From contig NZ_JALEBG010000002.1 in NCBI RefSeq assembly GCF_022758235.1, forward strand, positions 744,001 to 808,000: 64,000 bases of DNA, written 5' to 3'. Shown piece by piece: positions 41,307 to 50,442 of this stretch; positions within the stretch are counted from its first letter, which is position 1, and the number at the start of each line of letters is the position of its first letter. The notes beneath the pieces are model-generated. The model was not told the origin of the DNA. It ran no database searches and saw only the letters and a list, made by a program, of their open reading frames with translations. Source of the DNA: Pontibacter liquoris (GTDB lineage: Bacteria > Bacteroidota > Bacteroidia > Cytophagales > Hymenobacteraceae). The position numbers and the translations under genes are program-made.

Positions 41307-42356
41307 ATGGATCAGAGTATCTTTTCCCTTGTCTTTTCCTTTAGTTGGGCATTCCTGGTAGCTATTTTTGCTGTTCCATCCATTATTCGGGTGGCGCATC
41401 TTAAAAATATCCTGGACCAGCCTAACAGCCGTACGGTGCACGAGTCGCTTACCCCGCGCCTAGGGGGCGTAGCTATGTTTGCCGGCTTTATGTCGGCGCT
41501 CACCATCTTTGCCGAGCTAAACAATGGTGTGCAGCAACTGCTGGCGGGTTGTATTATCCTGTTCTTTATCGGCCTGAAAGACGATCTGATCAATATCTCG
41601 GCACTGAAGAAGTTTGCCGTACAGCTGCTAGCCACTGGCATTGTCATGTTTATGGGCGATATCCGCATTACCAGCTTTCAGGGTATTTTCGGCATCGGAG
41701 AGCTGACCGTGGGTATGAGCTTTGGCTTTACGTTTCTGGTGATCATCGGCATTACGAATGCCATTAACCTGATCGATGGGCTGGATGGACTGGCCGGCAC
41801 CATTGTGCTGATCATTGCCGGCACCTTCGGGGTTTATTTTTATCTCTATGGCGGGCCTAGTTATAGTAATTATTCGGCAGTAGCGTTCTGCCTGATCGGA
41901 GGGATGCTGGGCTTTCTGCGGTATAATTTTCACAAGGCCACCGTGTTTATGGGCGATACCGGCTCGCTGCTGTGCGGGTTTATACTTTCTATACTAGCTA
42001 TCCAGTTCATCGAAATGCGCACGGTGCCGGCTTCCCCATCGGTGGCGCTGGGCATTCTGTTTGTGCCCCTCTTCGATACCACCCGCGTTTTCTTTATCCG
42101 CATCATGAAAGGCCGCTCGCCTTTTATCCCGGACCGCAACCACATACACCACCGCCTGCTGGGCATGGGCCTGAACCAGATTGCCACAGTAATTACGCTG
42201 GCTGTGCTGAATGTGGCGGTGATCCTGTTTGTTGTCAGCTTTACGCCCTTAGGCAACCAGGGGCTGTTGCTGGGGCTGTTTCTGTTTTCGGTAGGGTTAA
42301 GTATTTTTCTTGGTTTTTATAAATTACGAAGTGCGGAGCAGGTTTCAGAAGCATAA
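41307..42356 (+). CDS. MraY/WecA-like undecaprenyl-phosphate glycosyl-1-phosphate transferase
   Basis: 349 residues with about 10-11 membrane segments. The catalytic loops are present: TPRLGGVAMF, the FFIGLKDDL (Asp-Asp), NAINLIDGLDGLAG, and the cytoplasmic loop PDRNHIHHRLLG with FMGDTGSL before it. This is the WecA/TagO branch, which loads a sugar phosphate (often GlcNAc-1-P) onto undecaprenyl phosphate for envelope glycan synthesis, rather than MraY itself. It overlaps the following gene. Confidence 0.92.
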   Translation: MDQSIFSLVFSFSWAFLVAIFAVPSIIRVAHLKNILDQPNSRTVHESLTPRLGGVAMFAGFMSALTIFAELNNGVQQLLAGCIILFFIGLKDDLINISALKKFAVQLLATGIVMFMGDIRITSFQGIFGIGELTVGMSFGFTFLVIIGITNAINLIDGLDGLAGTIVLIIAGTFGVYFYLYGGPSYSNYSAVAFCLIGGMLGFLRYNFHKATVFMGDTGSLLCGFILSILAIQFIEMRTVPASPSVALGILFVPLFDTTRVFFIRIMKGRSPFIPDRNHIHHRLLGMGLNQIATVITLAVLNVAVILFVVSFTPLGNQGLLLGLFLFSVGLSIFLGFYKLRSAEQVSEA

Positions 42357-43506
42357 GGCAGTACGCTACATCGGGTTGCTATGGTGTATACTTGGTTTTG
42401 CCTGGCCTTTACGGGCACAGGTGCTGCCCCTGGAGCAGAAGAATACCATTACGGCCGACTGGCTGGTGCATGAGCCGGGATCGTCGCAACTGGTGCCGTA
42501 TGCAGCAGGCGTGCACGCGGGCTACCATGCCCTGCACCAGTGGCTGTATGTTAGCCCAGCCCAGCCATTTGTGATCGGCTTCAGGGCGCCAAAGGACCTG
42601 TGCCTTTTCCTTAACAATCAGCTTATCTTCAAGGCCGACTCCACCTCCCGCTACACCCTCAACTTGACTGATTATACTAGTCGGTTAAAGCCCGTGAACG
42701 GGAAATACCTGCTTACCGTCTGGCATCCGGAACACCAGCCTGCCGTAGGCTCTTTCCGCAACCAGGTACGGCAGCAGGACAGCACCGCCCGTTTGCATCA
42801 GCCGCCGCTCAATATCCGGATGCGGGAGTATGTGAATCAGAATGCCTTTATTATTTTTATGCTGCTGATCGGGCTGATCTATGGCTGGCTTAAAACTAGC
42901 TATCCGGCCGATTTTAAAAGTATCTTCAGCACCGATACTTTTGGGCGGAGCGGCGCCAAAGAGTCGGCTTTTTTATCAAAGCCGGTTGCTTCGTGGTCCA
43001 GTGTGCTGTTTGTGCTGGCTTTTTCGCTTACCATGGCGCTGCTCATTGCAGCCATTCATACCAATGTGCAGCACGTGCGGCTTGTAAACAGGCTATTTCC
43101 GGTGTCAGAGGCTGATATTACCACTAAAATTCTTTTCTATACGTTCCTGGTCTTTTTGTTTGTCCTGATAAAGTACCTTTTTTTAAAGGTGATCAGCTTT
43201 ATTTTCGGGCTGGAGCAGGTGGTACAGGTGCAATACCGGGAGTTTATCAGGGCTATACTTTTTCTGGGTATGTTTCTACCTTTGGTCATGATGCTCTACC
43301 TGGCCCTGAACGAAGCCATGCCCGAGGCCATTCTGCTGGTGTCGAACACGGCGGTTTCGTTGCTGCTGATAGTCACCACCCTTCGGGTGTTTACTTCAGT
43401 AAATAAGAAGTTGCCTGTACTAAATTTGCATTTATTTTCATACCTTTGCGCCACAGAAGTAATTCCGCTGGCGATTATGCTTAAGCTGATAGTTTTCAAC
43501 TTTTAA
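42331..43506 (+). CDS. DUF4271-containing membrane protein
   Basis: 391 residues from GTG 42331 (a TTG at 42310 is possible). It overlaps the previous gene by 26 bases. An N-terminal signal (YIGLLWCILGFAWPLRA) and extracellular part (about 25-165, with WLVHEPGSSQLVPYAAG) are followed by seven or so membrane helices that form the DUF4271 domain (RTEYVNQNAFIIF-like start, VVQVQYREFIRAILFLGMF). In the phylum it commonly precedes hemD and the gldK cluster, as here. Function unknown. Confidence 0.82.
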   Translation: MRSRFQKHKAVRYIGLLWCILGFAWPLRAQVLPLEQKNTITADWLVHEPGSSQLVPYAAGVHAGYHALHQWLYVSPAQPFVIGFRAPKDLCLFLNNQLIFKADSTSRYTLNLTDYTSRLKPVNGKYLLTVWHPEHQPAVGSFRNQVRQQDSTARLHQPPLNIRMREYVNQNAFIIFMLLIGLIYGWLKTSYPADFKSIFSTDTFGRSGAKESAFLSKPVASWSSVLFVLAFSLTMALLIAAIHTNVQHVRLVNRLFPVSEADITTKILFYTFLVFLFVLIKYLFLKVISFIFGLEQVVQVQYREFIRAILFLGMFLPLVMMLYLALNEAMPEAILLVSNTAVSLLLIVTTLRVFTSVNKKLPVLNLHLFSYLCATEVIPLAIMLKLIVFNF

Positions 43507-43534
43507 AAACACAATTTAGCGGTAACAGCGGACC

Positions 43535-44374
43535 ATGGAAGAGGATAATTTAATAACCGCATCATTTAATATGGCTGAGAGCAAAGCAAAGGGCACAGCA
43601 AACCCTGACAGAGACAAACTTCCTATCAAAAGCATTCTGGTTACGCAACCACAGCCTACAACGGATAACTCTCCCTACTTATCTATTGCCGAAAAGTATG
43701 GTATCAAAGTAGACTTCAGAGCTTTTATAGAGGTTGAGCCCGTGCCTTACAAGGAGTTTCGCAAGGATAAAGTGGATATCCTGGCGCATACGGCTGTGAT
43801 CTTTACGAGCCGGAATGCGGTAGACCATTTCTTCCGTATCTGCCAGGAAAGCAAAATAGAGATGCCGGCCGATATGAAGTATTTCTGTATTTCGGACCAG
43901 ACGGCCTACTACCTCCAGAAGTATATTGTGCTGCGCAAGCGCAAGTTGTTTGTTGGCGAGAAAACAGCCAAGGATCTGCTGGAAGTAATAAAAAAGCATA
44001 AGAACGAGAATTTCCTGTTCCCGTGCTCCAACATCCGCAAAGAAGACATTCCGGAGTTTCTCACAGCACATAAGATCAAGCATACGGAAGCCATCATTTA
44101 CAAAACCGTAGCGGCCGACCTGTCGGATCTGGACGATGTGACCTACGATTGTCTGGCCTTCTTCAGCCCATCAGGTATTACGTCACTGTTTGCCAACTTC
44201 CCTGATTTCAAGCAAAATAACACCCGTATTGCGGCCTTTGGCCCAACCACGGCAAAGGCGGTGCGCGACGCCGGCCTGGAACTGGATATTGAGGCGCCTA
44301 TGCCGAACGCACCTTCCATGACCGGGGCGATCGAGGTTTATATCCAGAATCAGAAACTCAAGGCAAAAAAATAA
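43535..44374 (+). CDS. hemD: Uroporphyrinogen-III synthase-like protein
   Basis: 279 residues. After a charged N-terminal extension (about 1-25) the two-domain HemD fold starts: IKSILVTQPQPTTDNSPYLSIAEKYG, AVIFTSRNAVDHFF, YFCISDQTAYYL, LFPCSNIRKEDIPEFLTAH, YDCLAFFSPSGITSLFANF and RIAAFGPTTAKAVRDAGLE. The family cyclises hydroxymethylbilane for haem, although this Bacteroidota subgroup is divergent and often lies far from other hem genes. A -7-like TACCTTTG lies 87 bases upstream, inside the DUF4271 gene. Confidence 0.82.
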   Translation: MEEDNLITASFNMAESKAKGTANPDRDKLPIKSILVTQPQPTTDNSPYLSIAEKYGIKVDFRAFIEVEPVPYKEFRKDKVDILAHTAVIFTSRNAVDHFFRICQESKIEMPADMKYFCISDQTAYYLQKYIVLRKRKLFVGEKTAKDLLEVIKKHKNENFLFPCSNIRKEDIPEFLTAHKIKHTEAIIYKTVAADLSDLDDVTYDCLAFFSPSGITSLFANFPDFKQNNTRIAAFGPTTAKAVRDAGLELDIEAPMPNAPSMTGAIEVYIQNQKLKAKK

Positions 44375-44411
44375 GCCGGGAACGCAACTTTTGTTGCGCT
44401 TTTCCATAGTA

Positions 44412-44470
44412 ACTAAAACGCAAATGCCAGGGCCAATTCAGCAGGTGCCTGCATTTGCGTTTTAGTGTTT
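44412..44470. terminator. Terminator after hemD
   Basis: ACTAAAACGCAAATG (44412-44426) pairs with 44452-44466; A- and T-rich flanks on both sides. Confidence 0.75.
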
Positions 44471-44533
44471 ATTGGCTATATTTGGAAGAAGGTATATTTT
44501 GTCCCTTCAGCCATCCCTGCCTTCTTGCAGCCT

Positions 44534-45496
44534 ATGAGAAAGCTTCTACCAGTTATTTTGCTGTTTCTGCTATGCCGGCCGCTGGCTTGGGCACAGCAGC
44601 AGCCACAATTTACCCATTATGGCTTTAACGGGATGCAGTTAAGCCCGGCGTATGCAGGTATAACTAACCGCCCCGAACTGCTCTCTATTTACCGCTACCA
44701 GTGGCTGGGCTACGATGCTACTTTTGATGATGGCGGTTCGCCGCAAACGCTGCTACTAACAGCTAATGCGCCCGTTAGGCTGCTGCACGGCGGGGTGGGC
44801 CTGAACCTGCTCCGCGACCGGATCGGAAATACCACGTTTATGATCGCCGCCCTCTCCTACTCCTATCATATTAAGGTGGGGGAAGCCGGCAAGCTAGGGA
44901 TAGGTGTGCAGGGCAATGTGAACAACATTAAAAAAGGCGCTTACCGGGCCATCGACCAGAACGACCCGAGTGTGCCCTACAACAGCTCGGATACCAAGTA
45001 TGACTTGGGCGCAGGCCTGTGGTATGAGTCAGAACAATTTTATGCGGGAGGAAGTATAACGAACCTTTTGCACTCTGAGTATATGTTTCAGGATTCGGCC
45101 AATACCGGATCAGGAAAATTTTTAAGCGAAAACCATTTATATGTAACCGCAGGGGTCCACTTACCCGTAAGCACAGACCTGATTGTAACACCCACGGCGC
45201 TGTTAAAACATGATACTGAAACATTTTCGTTTGAAGCGGGAGCCCGGGCAACCTACAATGAAAAATACTGGTTAGGAGTGAATTATAGACATCAGGAAGC
45301 TGTTAGTGCCCTTGTAGGTATTTCTCTTTTTCAGGACAATGCGCTGCGGGTAGGATACGCTTTCGATTTTACCACGTTTAACAAAGTAGCTAAAGCACCC
45401 ACCTCGCATGAGGTGATGGTAAGTTACCGATTACCAGAGCCGGTTGTACGGTTCCGGCCTGCCATCCGAACCCCGCGTTATTATTTTCCGAAATAA
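44534..45496 (+). CDS. PorP/SprF-family type IX secretion outer-membrane protein
   Basis: 320 residues from ATG 44534 (MRKLLPVILLFLLC signal, cleavage after WAQQ); an open extension to 44465 would overlap the terminator. The mature start QPQFTHYGFNGMQLSPAYAGITNRPELLSIYRYQW is the PorP/SprF signature, and the barrel ends in a motif (VMVSYRLPEP). These proteins anchor or guide substrates of type IX secretion to the surface. Its position directly upstream of gldK is typical. Confidence 0.9.
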   Translation: MRKLLPVILLFLLCRPLAWAQQQPQFTHYGFNGMQLSPAYAGITNRPELLSIYRYQWLGYDATFDDGGSPQTLLLTANAPVRLLHGGVGLNLLRDRIGNTTFMIAALSYSYHIKVGEAGKLGIGVQGNVNNIKKGAYRAIDQNDPSVPYNSSDTKYDLGAGLWYESEQFYAGGSITNLLHSEYMFQDSANTGSGKFLSENHLYVTAGVHLPVSTDLIVTPTALLKHDTETFSFEAGARATYNEKYWLGVNYRHQEAVSALVGISLFQDNALRVGYAFDFTTFNKVAKAPTSHEVMVSYRLPEPVVRFRPAIRTPRYYFPK

Positions 45497-45656
45497 CGGG
45501 GATTCCAACATCAGAAAAAGGGATACTGAAAGAAATATGCTCTTTAGAAAGTGCATAAAAATATGATTTATGATTATAATATTCAGTGCCTTATACCGTT
45601 CAGAAATAATAAGCTCCGTGCCACAACGAAATGTTTTTATTTATTTTTAAATCCTA

Positions 45657-45664
45657 TATATTTG
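45657..45664 (+). promoter_or_regulatory. Promoter candidate for gldKLMN
   Basis: TATATTTG matches the Bacteroidota -7 motif exactly, about 60 bases before the gldK start. Upstream is AT-rich with no clear -33 TTTG. Confidence 0.45.
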
Positions 45665-45725
45665 CTTCACCCGTAATAGTGTGCTAAAATACATTTACTG
45701 TAAAATTCATCTTTTAAAAGGCATC

Positions 45726-46745
45726 ATGAATAAATTACTTAAGCTGTCCTCCTTCGCGCTGGCGGTGGTGCTGCTTGCAGGCTGTGGATTGAGAAAAGGA
45801 CCCCAGGGAGACCTGGTGGGTGCTGAGGATCGCCCGGAGTACAATCCCCAGGAAGTACCTTACGGCATGGTATCCTGTCCGGGTGGAACCTTCCACATGG
45901 GGCAGGCGGACCAGGATATTGCTGCTACCATGGCTAACCTGAACAAGCAGGTAACAATTGGTAGCTTCTATATGGACGAAACCGAGATTACCAATAACGA
46001 ATACCGCCAGTTTGTCAACGTGATGAAAGAGGACTCGCTCGACGTATTGGGCGAAGAATTTGTAATGACGCAGCTCTATCCTGATACAACGGTTTGGGTA
46101 AAGGATTATACTTACCACATGGGCGACCCGCTGATGGAGTACTATTTCTCGCACCCGGCGTTTGACGATTATCCGGTGGTGGGCGTAGACTGGTTTGCAG
46201 CTAAATATTTCAGCCAGTGGCGCAGCAAACTGAAGAACCAGGCCAATGCCGAAGACGGAAAAGCCCCCATGCCAAGCTTCAGGCTTCCGACAGAAGCGGA
46301 GTGGGAATATGCCGCCCGTGGTGGTCGCGACATGGCAGTTTATCCGTGGGGTGGGCCCTACCTGCGCAATGGCAAAGGTTGTTTGCTGGCTAACTTTAAG
46401 CCGGGCCGCGGCGATTACTACAGCGATGGCTTTACTTATACAGCGCCTGTAGCGCAGTTCTTCCCGAACGATTTTGGCCTTTATGATATGGCCGGTAACG
46501 TGGCCGAATGGTGCGATGATGCCTATTCGGATGCTACTGTTCCGATTGTATGGGACCTGAACCCGGTATACCGCGACGACAATGAGCCAAGAAAAGTAGT
46601 AAGAGGCGGTTCGTGGAAAGACATTGCCTACTTCCTGGAGACCGGTACCCGCAACTTCGAATTCCAGGACTCTGCCCGTTCATACATCGGCTTCCGTAAT
46701 GCCATGATTTATCTGGGAAGATCATCCGGAAAAGAATTCAGATAG
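45726..46745 (+). CDS. gldK: Type IX secretion ring lipoprotein GldK
   Basis: 339 residues from ATG 45726. The signal ends LLAGC (lipobox). The remainder is a formylglycine-generating-enzyme-like fold (CPGGTFHMGQADQD, VTIGSFYMDETEITNNEYRQFV, FRLPTEAEWEYAARGGR, GLYDMAGNVAEWCDD, RVVRGGSWKD-like) that has lost catalytic function in the Gld family. With GldN it forms the periplasmic ring under the T9SS outer-membrane complex. First gene of gldKLMN. Confidence 0.95.
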   Translation: MNKLLKLSSFALAVVLLAGCGLRKGPQGDLVGAEDRPEYNPQEVPYGMVSCPGGTFHMGQADQDIAATMANLNKQVTIGSFYMDETEITNNEYRQFVNVMKEDSLDVLGEEFVMTQLYPDTTVWVKDYTYHMGDPLMEYYFSHPAFDDYPVVGVDWFAAKYFSQWRSKLKNQANAEDGKAPMPSFRLPTEAEWEYAARGGRDMAVYPWGGPYLRNGKGCLLANFKPGRGDYYSDGFTYTAPVAQFFPNDFGLYDMAGNVAEWCDDAYSDATVPIVWDLNPVYRDDNEPRKVVRGGSWKDIAYFLETGTRNFEFQDSARSYIGFRNAMIYLGRSSGKEFR

Positions 46746-46820
46746 CCTTAACTAGTGCAACAAATAAAAAACTCTAAAAAAACCTAATTCACTAACGTTC
46801 ACAATTAATCAGAAAACAAA

Positions 46821-47621
46821 ATGAGCAAAGCTAAAGGTCGCAGTTTCATATATGACGTGTTGATGCCAAAAGTATATGGCATCGGAGCTGCTGTTGTTAT
46901 CATCGGAGCGTTGTTTAAGATCCAGCACTGGTCTGGAGCCGACTTTATGTTGATCGTTGGTCTGGGCACAGAAGCTGTAATCTTCTTCCTGAGTGCTTTC
47001 CAGCCACAGCACGCTGAGCCGGATTGGGCAAGAGTATACCCGCAACTGGCCGACGATTTTGCCGGCGAGGGACTGGTACCGGCAACTGCCGTTTCACAAG
47101 GACCATCAATTACCGGTAAGCTGGATGACATGCTGCGCAATGCGGATATAACACCAGACACCATCAATTCACTTGGCTTTGGCCTGAACCGCTTGAGCGA
47201 GACGGCTGCCCAGATGGCAGACCTGAGCCAGGCCACTACAGCTACCCAGGACTATACCGTGAAGATCAGAACCGCTGCTGACCAGCTCGATAACATGAAC
47301 CGTGCGTACGCTACCACAGCAGAAGCACTTTCTCATATGGCCGGCTCCACAGTAGATGCCAAAGAGTACCACAGCCAGATACAGAGCATGACCAGAAACT
47401 TGGGCGCGCTGAACGCTGTTTATGAAATGGAGCTGCAGGATGCCAACAACCACCTGAAAGCCATGAACAGATTCTACGGCAACCTGAGTATGGCCATGGA
47501 AAACCTGACAGACGCCAGCAAGGATACAGAACAGTTCAAGGACGAAGTTGCCCGCTTAACGCAGAACCTGCACTCGCTTAACACCGTGTACGGCAACATG
47601 CTGACAGCCATGAAAGGCTAA
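46821..47621 (+). CDS. gldL: Type IX secretion motor protein GldL
   Basis: 266 residues. Two membrane helices near the N-terminus (about 14-33 and 37-58) are separated by KIQHWSGAD, a conserved GldL feature with a Glu in helix 2 (GLGTEAVIFF) that is essential in the proton-driven GldLM motor. A long cytoplasmic helical tail (NRLSETAAQMADLSQATTA onwards) follows. It pairs with GldM to power secretion and gliding. Confidence 0.95.
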   Translation: MSKAKGRSFIYDVLMPKVYGIGAAVVIIGALFKIQHWSGADFMLIVGLGTEAVIFFLSAFQPQHAEPDWARVYPQLADDFAGEGLVPATAVSQGPSITGKLDDMLRNADITPDTINSLGFGLNRLSETAAQMADLSQATTATQDYTVKIRTAADQLDNMNRAYATTAEALSHMAGSTVDAKEYHSQIQSMTRNLGALNAVYEMELQDANNHLKAMNRFYGNLSMAMENLTDASKDTEQFKDEVARLTQNLHSLNTVYGNMLTAMKG

Positions 47622-47675
47622 TTCTCCAACCGAAATAAGTTCTAAATCAACAAGACAACAGTTAAATAGTATAAA

Positions 47676-49271
47676 ATGGCTGGAGGAAAAGAGACACCAC
47701 GGCAGAAGATGATCGGTATGATGTACCTCGTACTGACCGCACTTCTTGCCTTGCAAGTGAGCTCGGCAATCCTGTTGAAGTTTAAGTTCCTGGACGAAAG
47801 TTTGATGGAAGTAAACAACAAGACAGTAGGAAACAATGCCGGGATAATAACCAATATTAAAACTGCCGTTAGCAAAGCCGGAAACAGACCCAATGACCAG
47901 CGGGTACTGAACAATGCCCAGGAAATCCGCAAGCAGACCTCTGAGATGGTTACCTACATCCATAGCCTGCGCGACATGCTGGTTCAAAAGACCGGTGGTG
48001 TGAACGAGGAAGGACAGTATGTGAACCCCTCTTCGGAAGATGTAGTGGCCATCAACATGATCGGCGCCGCTAACAAGAACAACGGGAAAGCATACGAACT
48101 GCGTGATAAGCTGAACAACTATGCCAAGTTTATGCGCCAGTATAACCCTGACATGCCGGCCAGCTTAGCCCTTGCAGGCAAGGAAGACCCGGTAGCCAAG
48201 AAAGACAAAGCCCAGAAAAACAAAGACTTTGCCGAGCTCAACTTTGAGAACACCCCGCTGGTAGCCGCTTTGGCTACCCTGTCGCAGAAAGAGAACGAAG
48301 TGCTCAAGTATGAGGCCGATGCACTGCAGCGCCTTGCCCAGCAGGTGGGTGCCGACATCATCAAGTTCGAGAAGATTTTTGCCATGGCCCGCGCAGAGTC
48401 CAAAACCGTAGCTGCCGGTACCAAGTATAAAGCCGATATGTTTATTGCTGCTTCTTCTGATGCCATCACACCGGTGATGAGATTTCAGGGCAAGCCGATC
48501 AAAGTAGTGGATGGCAAGGGTATAGTAGAATTTACTGCTGCTGCCTCTAACTATGATGCGGATGGTAACTCGAAACAAACCTGGAAAGGTCAGATCATCA
48601 TCAACCAGAACGGCGAAGAAAAAGTATTCCCGGTGGAGGAAGAGTATATCGTAGCCAAGCCCGTGATCCAGGTGCAGTCTGCTGCTGTGCAGGCTTTATA
48701 CTTCCAGTGTGCCAACGAACTGAACATTCAGGTGCCGGCCCTGGGAGCCGTATATGACCCTAGCTTTAGCGCATCAGGCGGTTCTGCCGTGAAAGGCGCC
48801 AAGAAAGGCGAGGTAACGATCGTGCCGACATCAACAGAAGTAACTATCAACGTAAGCAGCGGTGGAAACGCTATTGGCAAAGAGACGTTTAAAGTACGTC
48901 CGGTGCCAAAGCCAGTGCTGGTGCCGCTTGTTAACGGCCGTCCGATCGATGTGAAACGCGGCGTTCCGGCGCAATCGGTCCGAGCAGTTGAAATTCAGGC
49001 GGTTGCTGATGAAGGGTTTAAACAATTATTACCTAACGAAGCACGTTATAGAGTAACACGCTGGAAAGCTTACCTGGTACGCAACAACCAGCCAATAGAC
49101 CAGGGCGAGTATAGCAGCCCATCGGCTAACTTGTCCAGCTTTGCTGCGAAGGCAAGCAAAGGCGACCGGGTGGTGATTGAGGTACTTGACGTGAAGCGCC
49201 TGAACTATAAAGGACAGGCCGTGGATGCCAAAGTAGGTGGTGACAATAACTGGATCATCCCGTTAAACTAA
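47676..49271 (+). CDS. gldM: Type IX secretion motor protein GldM
   Basis: 531 residues. An N-terminal membrane helix (MIGMMYLVLTALLALQVSSA) is followed by a long periplasmic chain of four domains (helical D1 about 40-225, then beta domains) that links the inner-membrane motor to the GldKN ring. Motifs such as MAGGKETPRQKMIGMMYLV and KFLDESL are typical of the family. Between gldL and gldN. Confidence 0.95.
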   Translation: MAGGKETPRQKMIGMMYLVLTALLALQVSSAILLKFKFLDESLMEVNNKTVGNNAGIITNIKTAVSKAGNRPNDQRVLNNAQEIRKQTSEMVTYIHSLRDMLVQKTGGVNEEGQYVNPSSEDVVAINMIGAANKNNGKAYELRDKLNNYAKFMRQYNPDMPASLALAGKEDPVAKKDKAQKNKDFAELNFENTPLVAALATLSQKENEVLKYEADALQRLAQQVGADIIKFEKIFAMARAESKTVAAGTKYKADMFIAASSDAITPVMRFQGKPIKVVDGKGIVEFTAAASNYDADGNSKQTWKGQIIINQNGEEKVFPVEEEYIVAKPVIQVQSAAVQALYFQCANELNIQVPALGAVYDPSFSASGGSAVKGAKKGEVTIVPTSTEVTINVSSGGNAIGKETFKVRPVPKPVLVPLVNGRPIDVKRGVPAQSVRAVEIQAVADEGFKQLLPNEARYRVTRWKAYLVRNNQPIDQGEYSSPSANLSSFAAKASKGDRVVIEVLDVKRLNYKGQAVDAKVGGDNNWIIPLN

Positions 49272-49291
49272 ATTAGAAGCTTACAAGGAGT

Positions 49292-50155
49292 ATGAAATTA
49301 GTTAAAGCAATAGGTGTAGCAGCAGGTTTGATGTTATCTGTGGGTGCCATGGCACAACAGGTTTCGAATACAACCGCCAGTAATCCGTCCGCACGACCTA
49401 TTCCCGAGTCCGATATCCTGTTTAAGAAAACAGTTTGGCGTAAAATCGATCTGCGTGAAAAGCAGAACAAGCCTATGTTTTCTGAAAACAGAGAGATCAC
49501 CAAGGTAATCATCAACGCCGTAAAAAGCGGTGAGTTGACAGCCTACAAAACAGACTCGGTGAATACGCCTCTGACACGCGAGGAGTTTATGGCCAACATG
49601 ACGCCAAAAGAGTCGACCGGAGCGCTGAGCGAAGAGGAGATTGCAGCTGGTTTTGGCAAGCAGGATAAAGCAGCTGAAGACGATGCCTGGGGTGCTGCCC
49701 TAGATGAAAAGCCTGCAGCTAACGCAGCTCCTGTAAGCAACGAGTATTTTCCGAAACAGCTATACTTGCTGGAGATGAAGGAGAATGCGGTGTTCGACAA
49801 AAAGCGTTCGCGCATGTACCATGATATCCAGACGATCAGCATTAAAGTGCCTGCAACGCTGAACCCGCTGGGTTTTGAGCAGAACGTAGGCTCATTTAAA
49901 ATGAGCGACCTGGTGAAGGTTTTCCGTAGCAACCCGGATATGGCCATATGGTACAACGCCCAAAACGACGCGCAGCACAAGAACCTGGCTGATGCATTTG
50001 ACCTGTGGCTGTTCAGCTCTTACATCACCAAGATATCCAACCCCGGCGACAGAGCCCTGGCCGATATTTATGGTGGCGGTAAGAAAGGATTGCTGGCCGC
50101 ACAGGATGCCGCCGAAGCCCTTATCGAGTATGAGTATAGCTTGTGGAGCTACTAA
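49292..50155 (+). CDS. gldN: Type IX secretion ring protein GldN
   Basis: 287 residues. A signal peptide (KAIGVAAGLMLSVGAMA, cleavage AMAQ) leads to the GldN fold: RPIPESDILFKKTVWRKIDLREKQNKP, a variable Ala/Asp-rich middle (about 110-150) and EMKENAVFDKKRSRMYHDIQTISI. It completes the GldKN periplasmic ring. Last gene of the cluster and followed by a strong terminator. Confidence 0.95.
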   Translation: MKLVKAIGVAAGLMLSVGAMAQQVSNTTASNPSARPIPESDILFKKTVWRKIDLREKQNKPMFSENREITKVIINAVKSGELTAYKTDSVNTPLTREEFMANMTPKESTGALSEEEIAAGFGKQDKAAEDDAWGAALDEKPAANAAPVSNEYFPKQLYLLEMKENAVFDKKRSRMYHDIQTISIKVPATLNPLGFEQNVGSFKMSDLVKVFRSNPDMAIWYNAQNDAQHKNLADAFDLWLFSSYITKISNPGDRALADIYGGGKKGLLAAQDAAEALIEYEYSLWSY

Positions 50156-50162
50156 GCACCAA

Positions 50163-50222
50163 CCAAGTATAAAACAAAAAGGAGATGCCAGAACGGTGTC
50201 TCCTTTTTTGTTTTATACTTGG
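50163..50222. terminator. Terminator after gldN
   Basis: 50163-50185 pairs with 50200-50222 (both contain AAGTATAAAAC or its inverse) over a GC-poor loop; T-run CTCCTTTTTTG. Confidence 0.85.
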
Positions 50223-50442
50223 TAAGAACCAGGTAATATCAATTAAAAACCAGAGGTCTGTGCCCTCCTATGCTCTTCAGGATTTGTAATCCACAAGTAT
50301 AAACAGGTAAGCAGATAGCTGAGCATTGGGTTTTCTAAATAATCAGCAGGTGTAAACATCCCTCTGCCCTCTTAAAAGGGGGACATTCTTGTTTCAGTGG
50401 CTTTCTATTGACTTCCAGAAAAGATATGGAAGTGAGACAAGT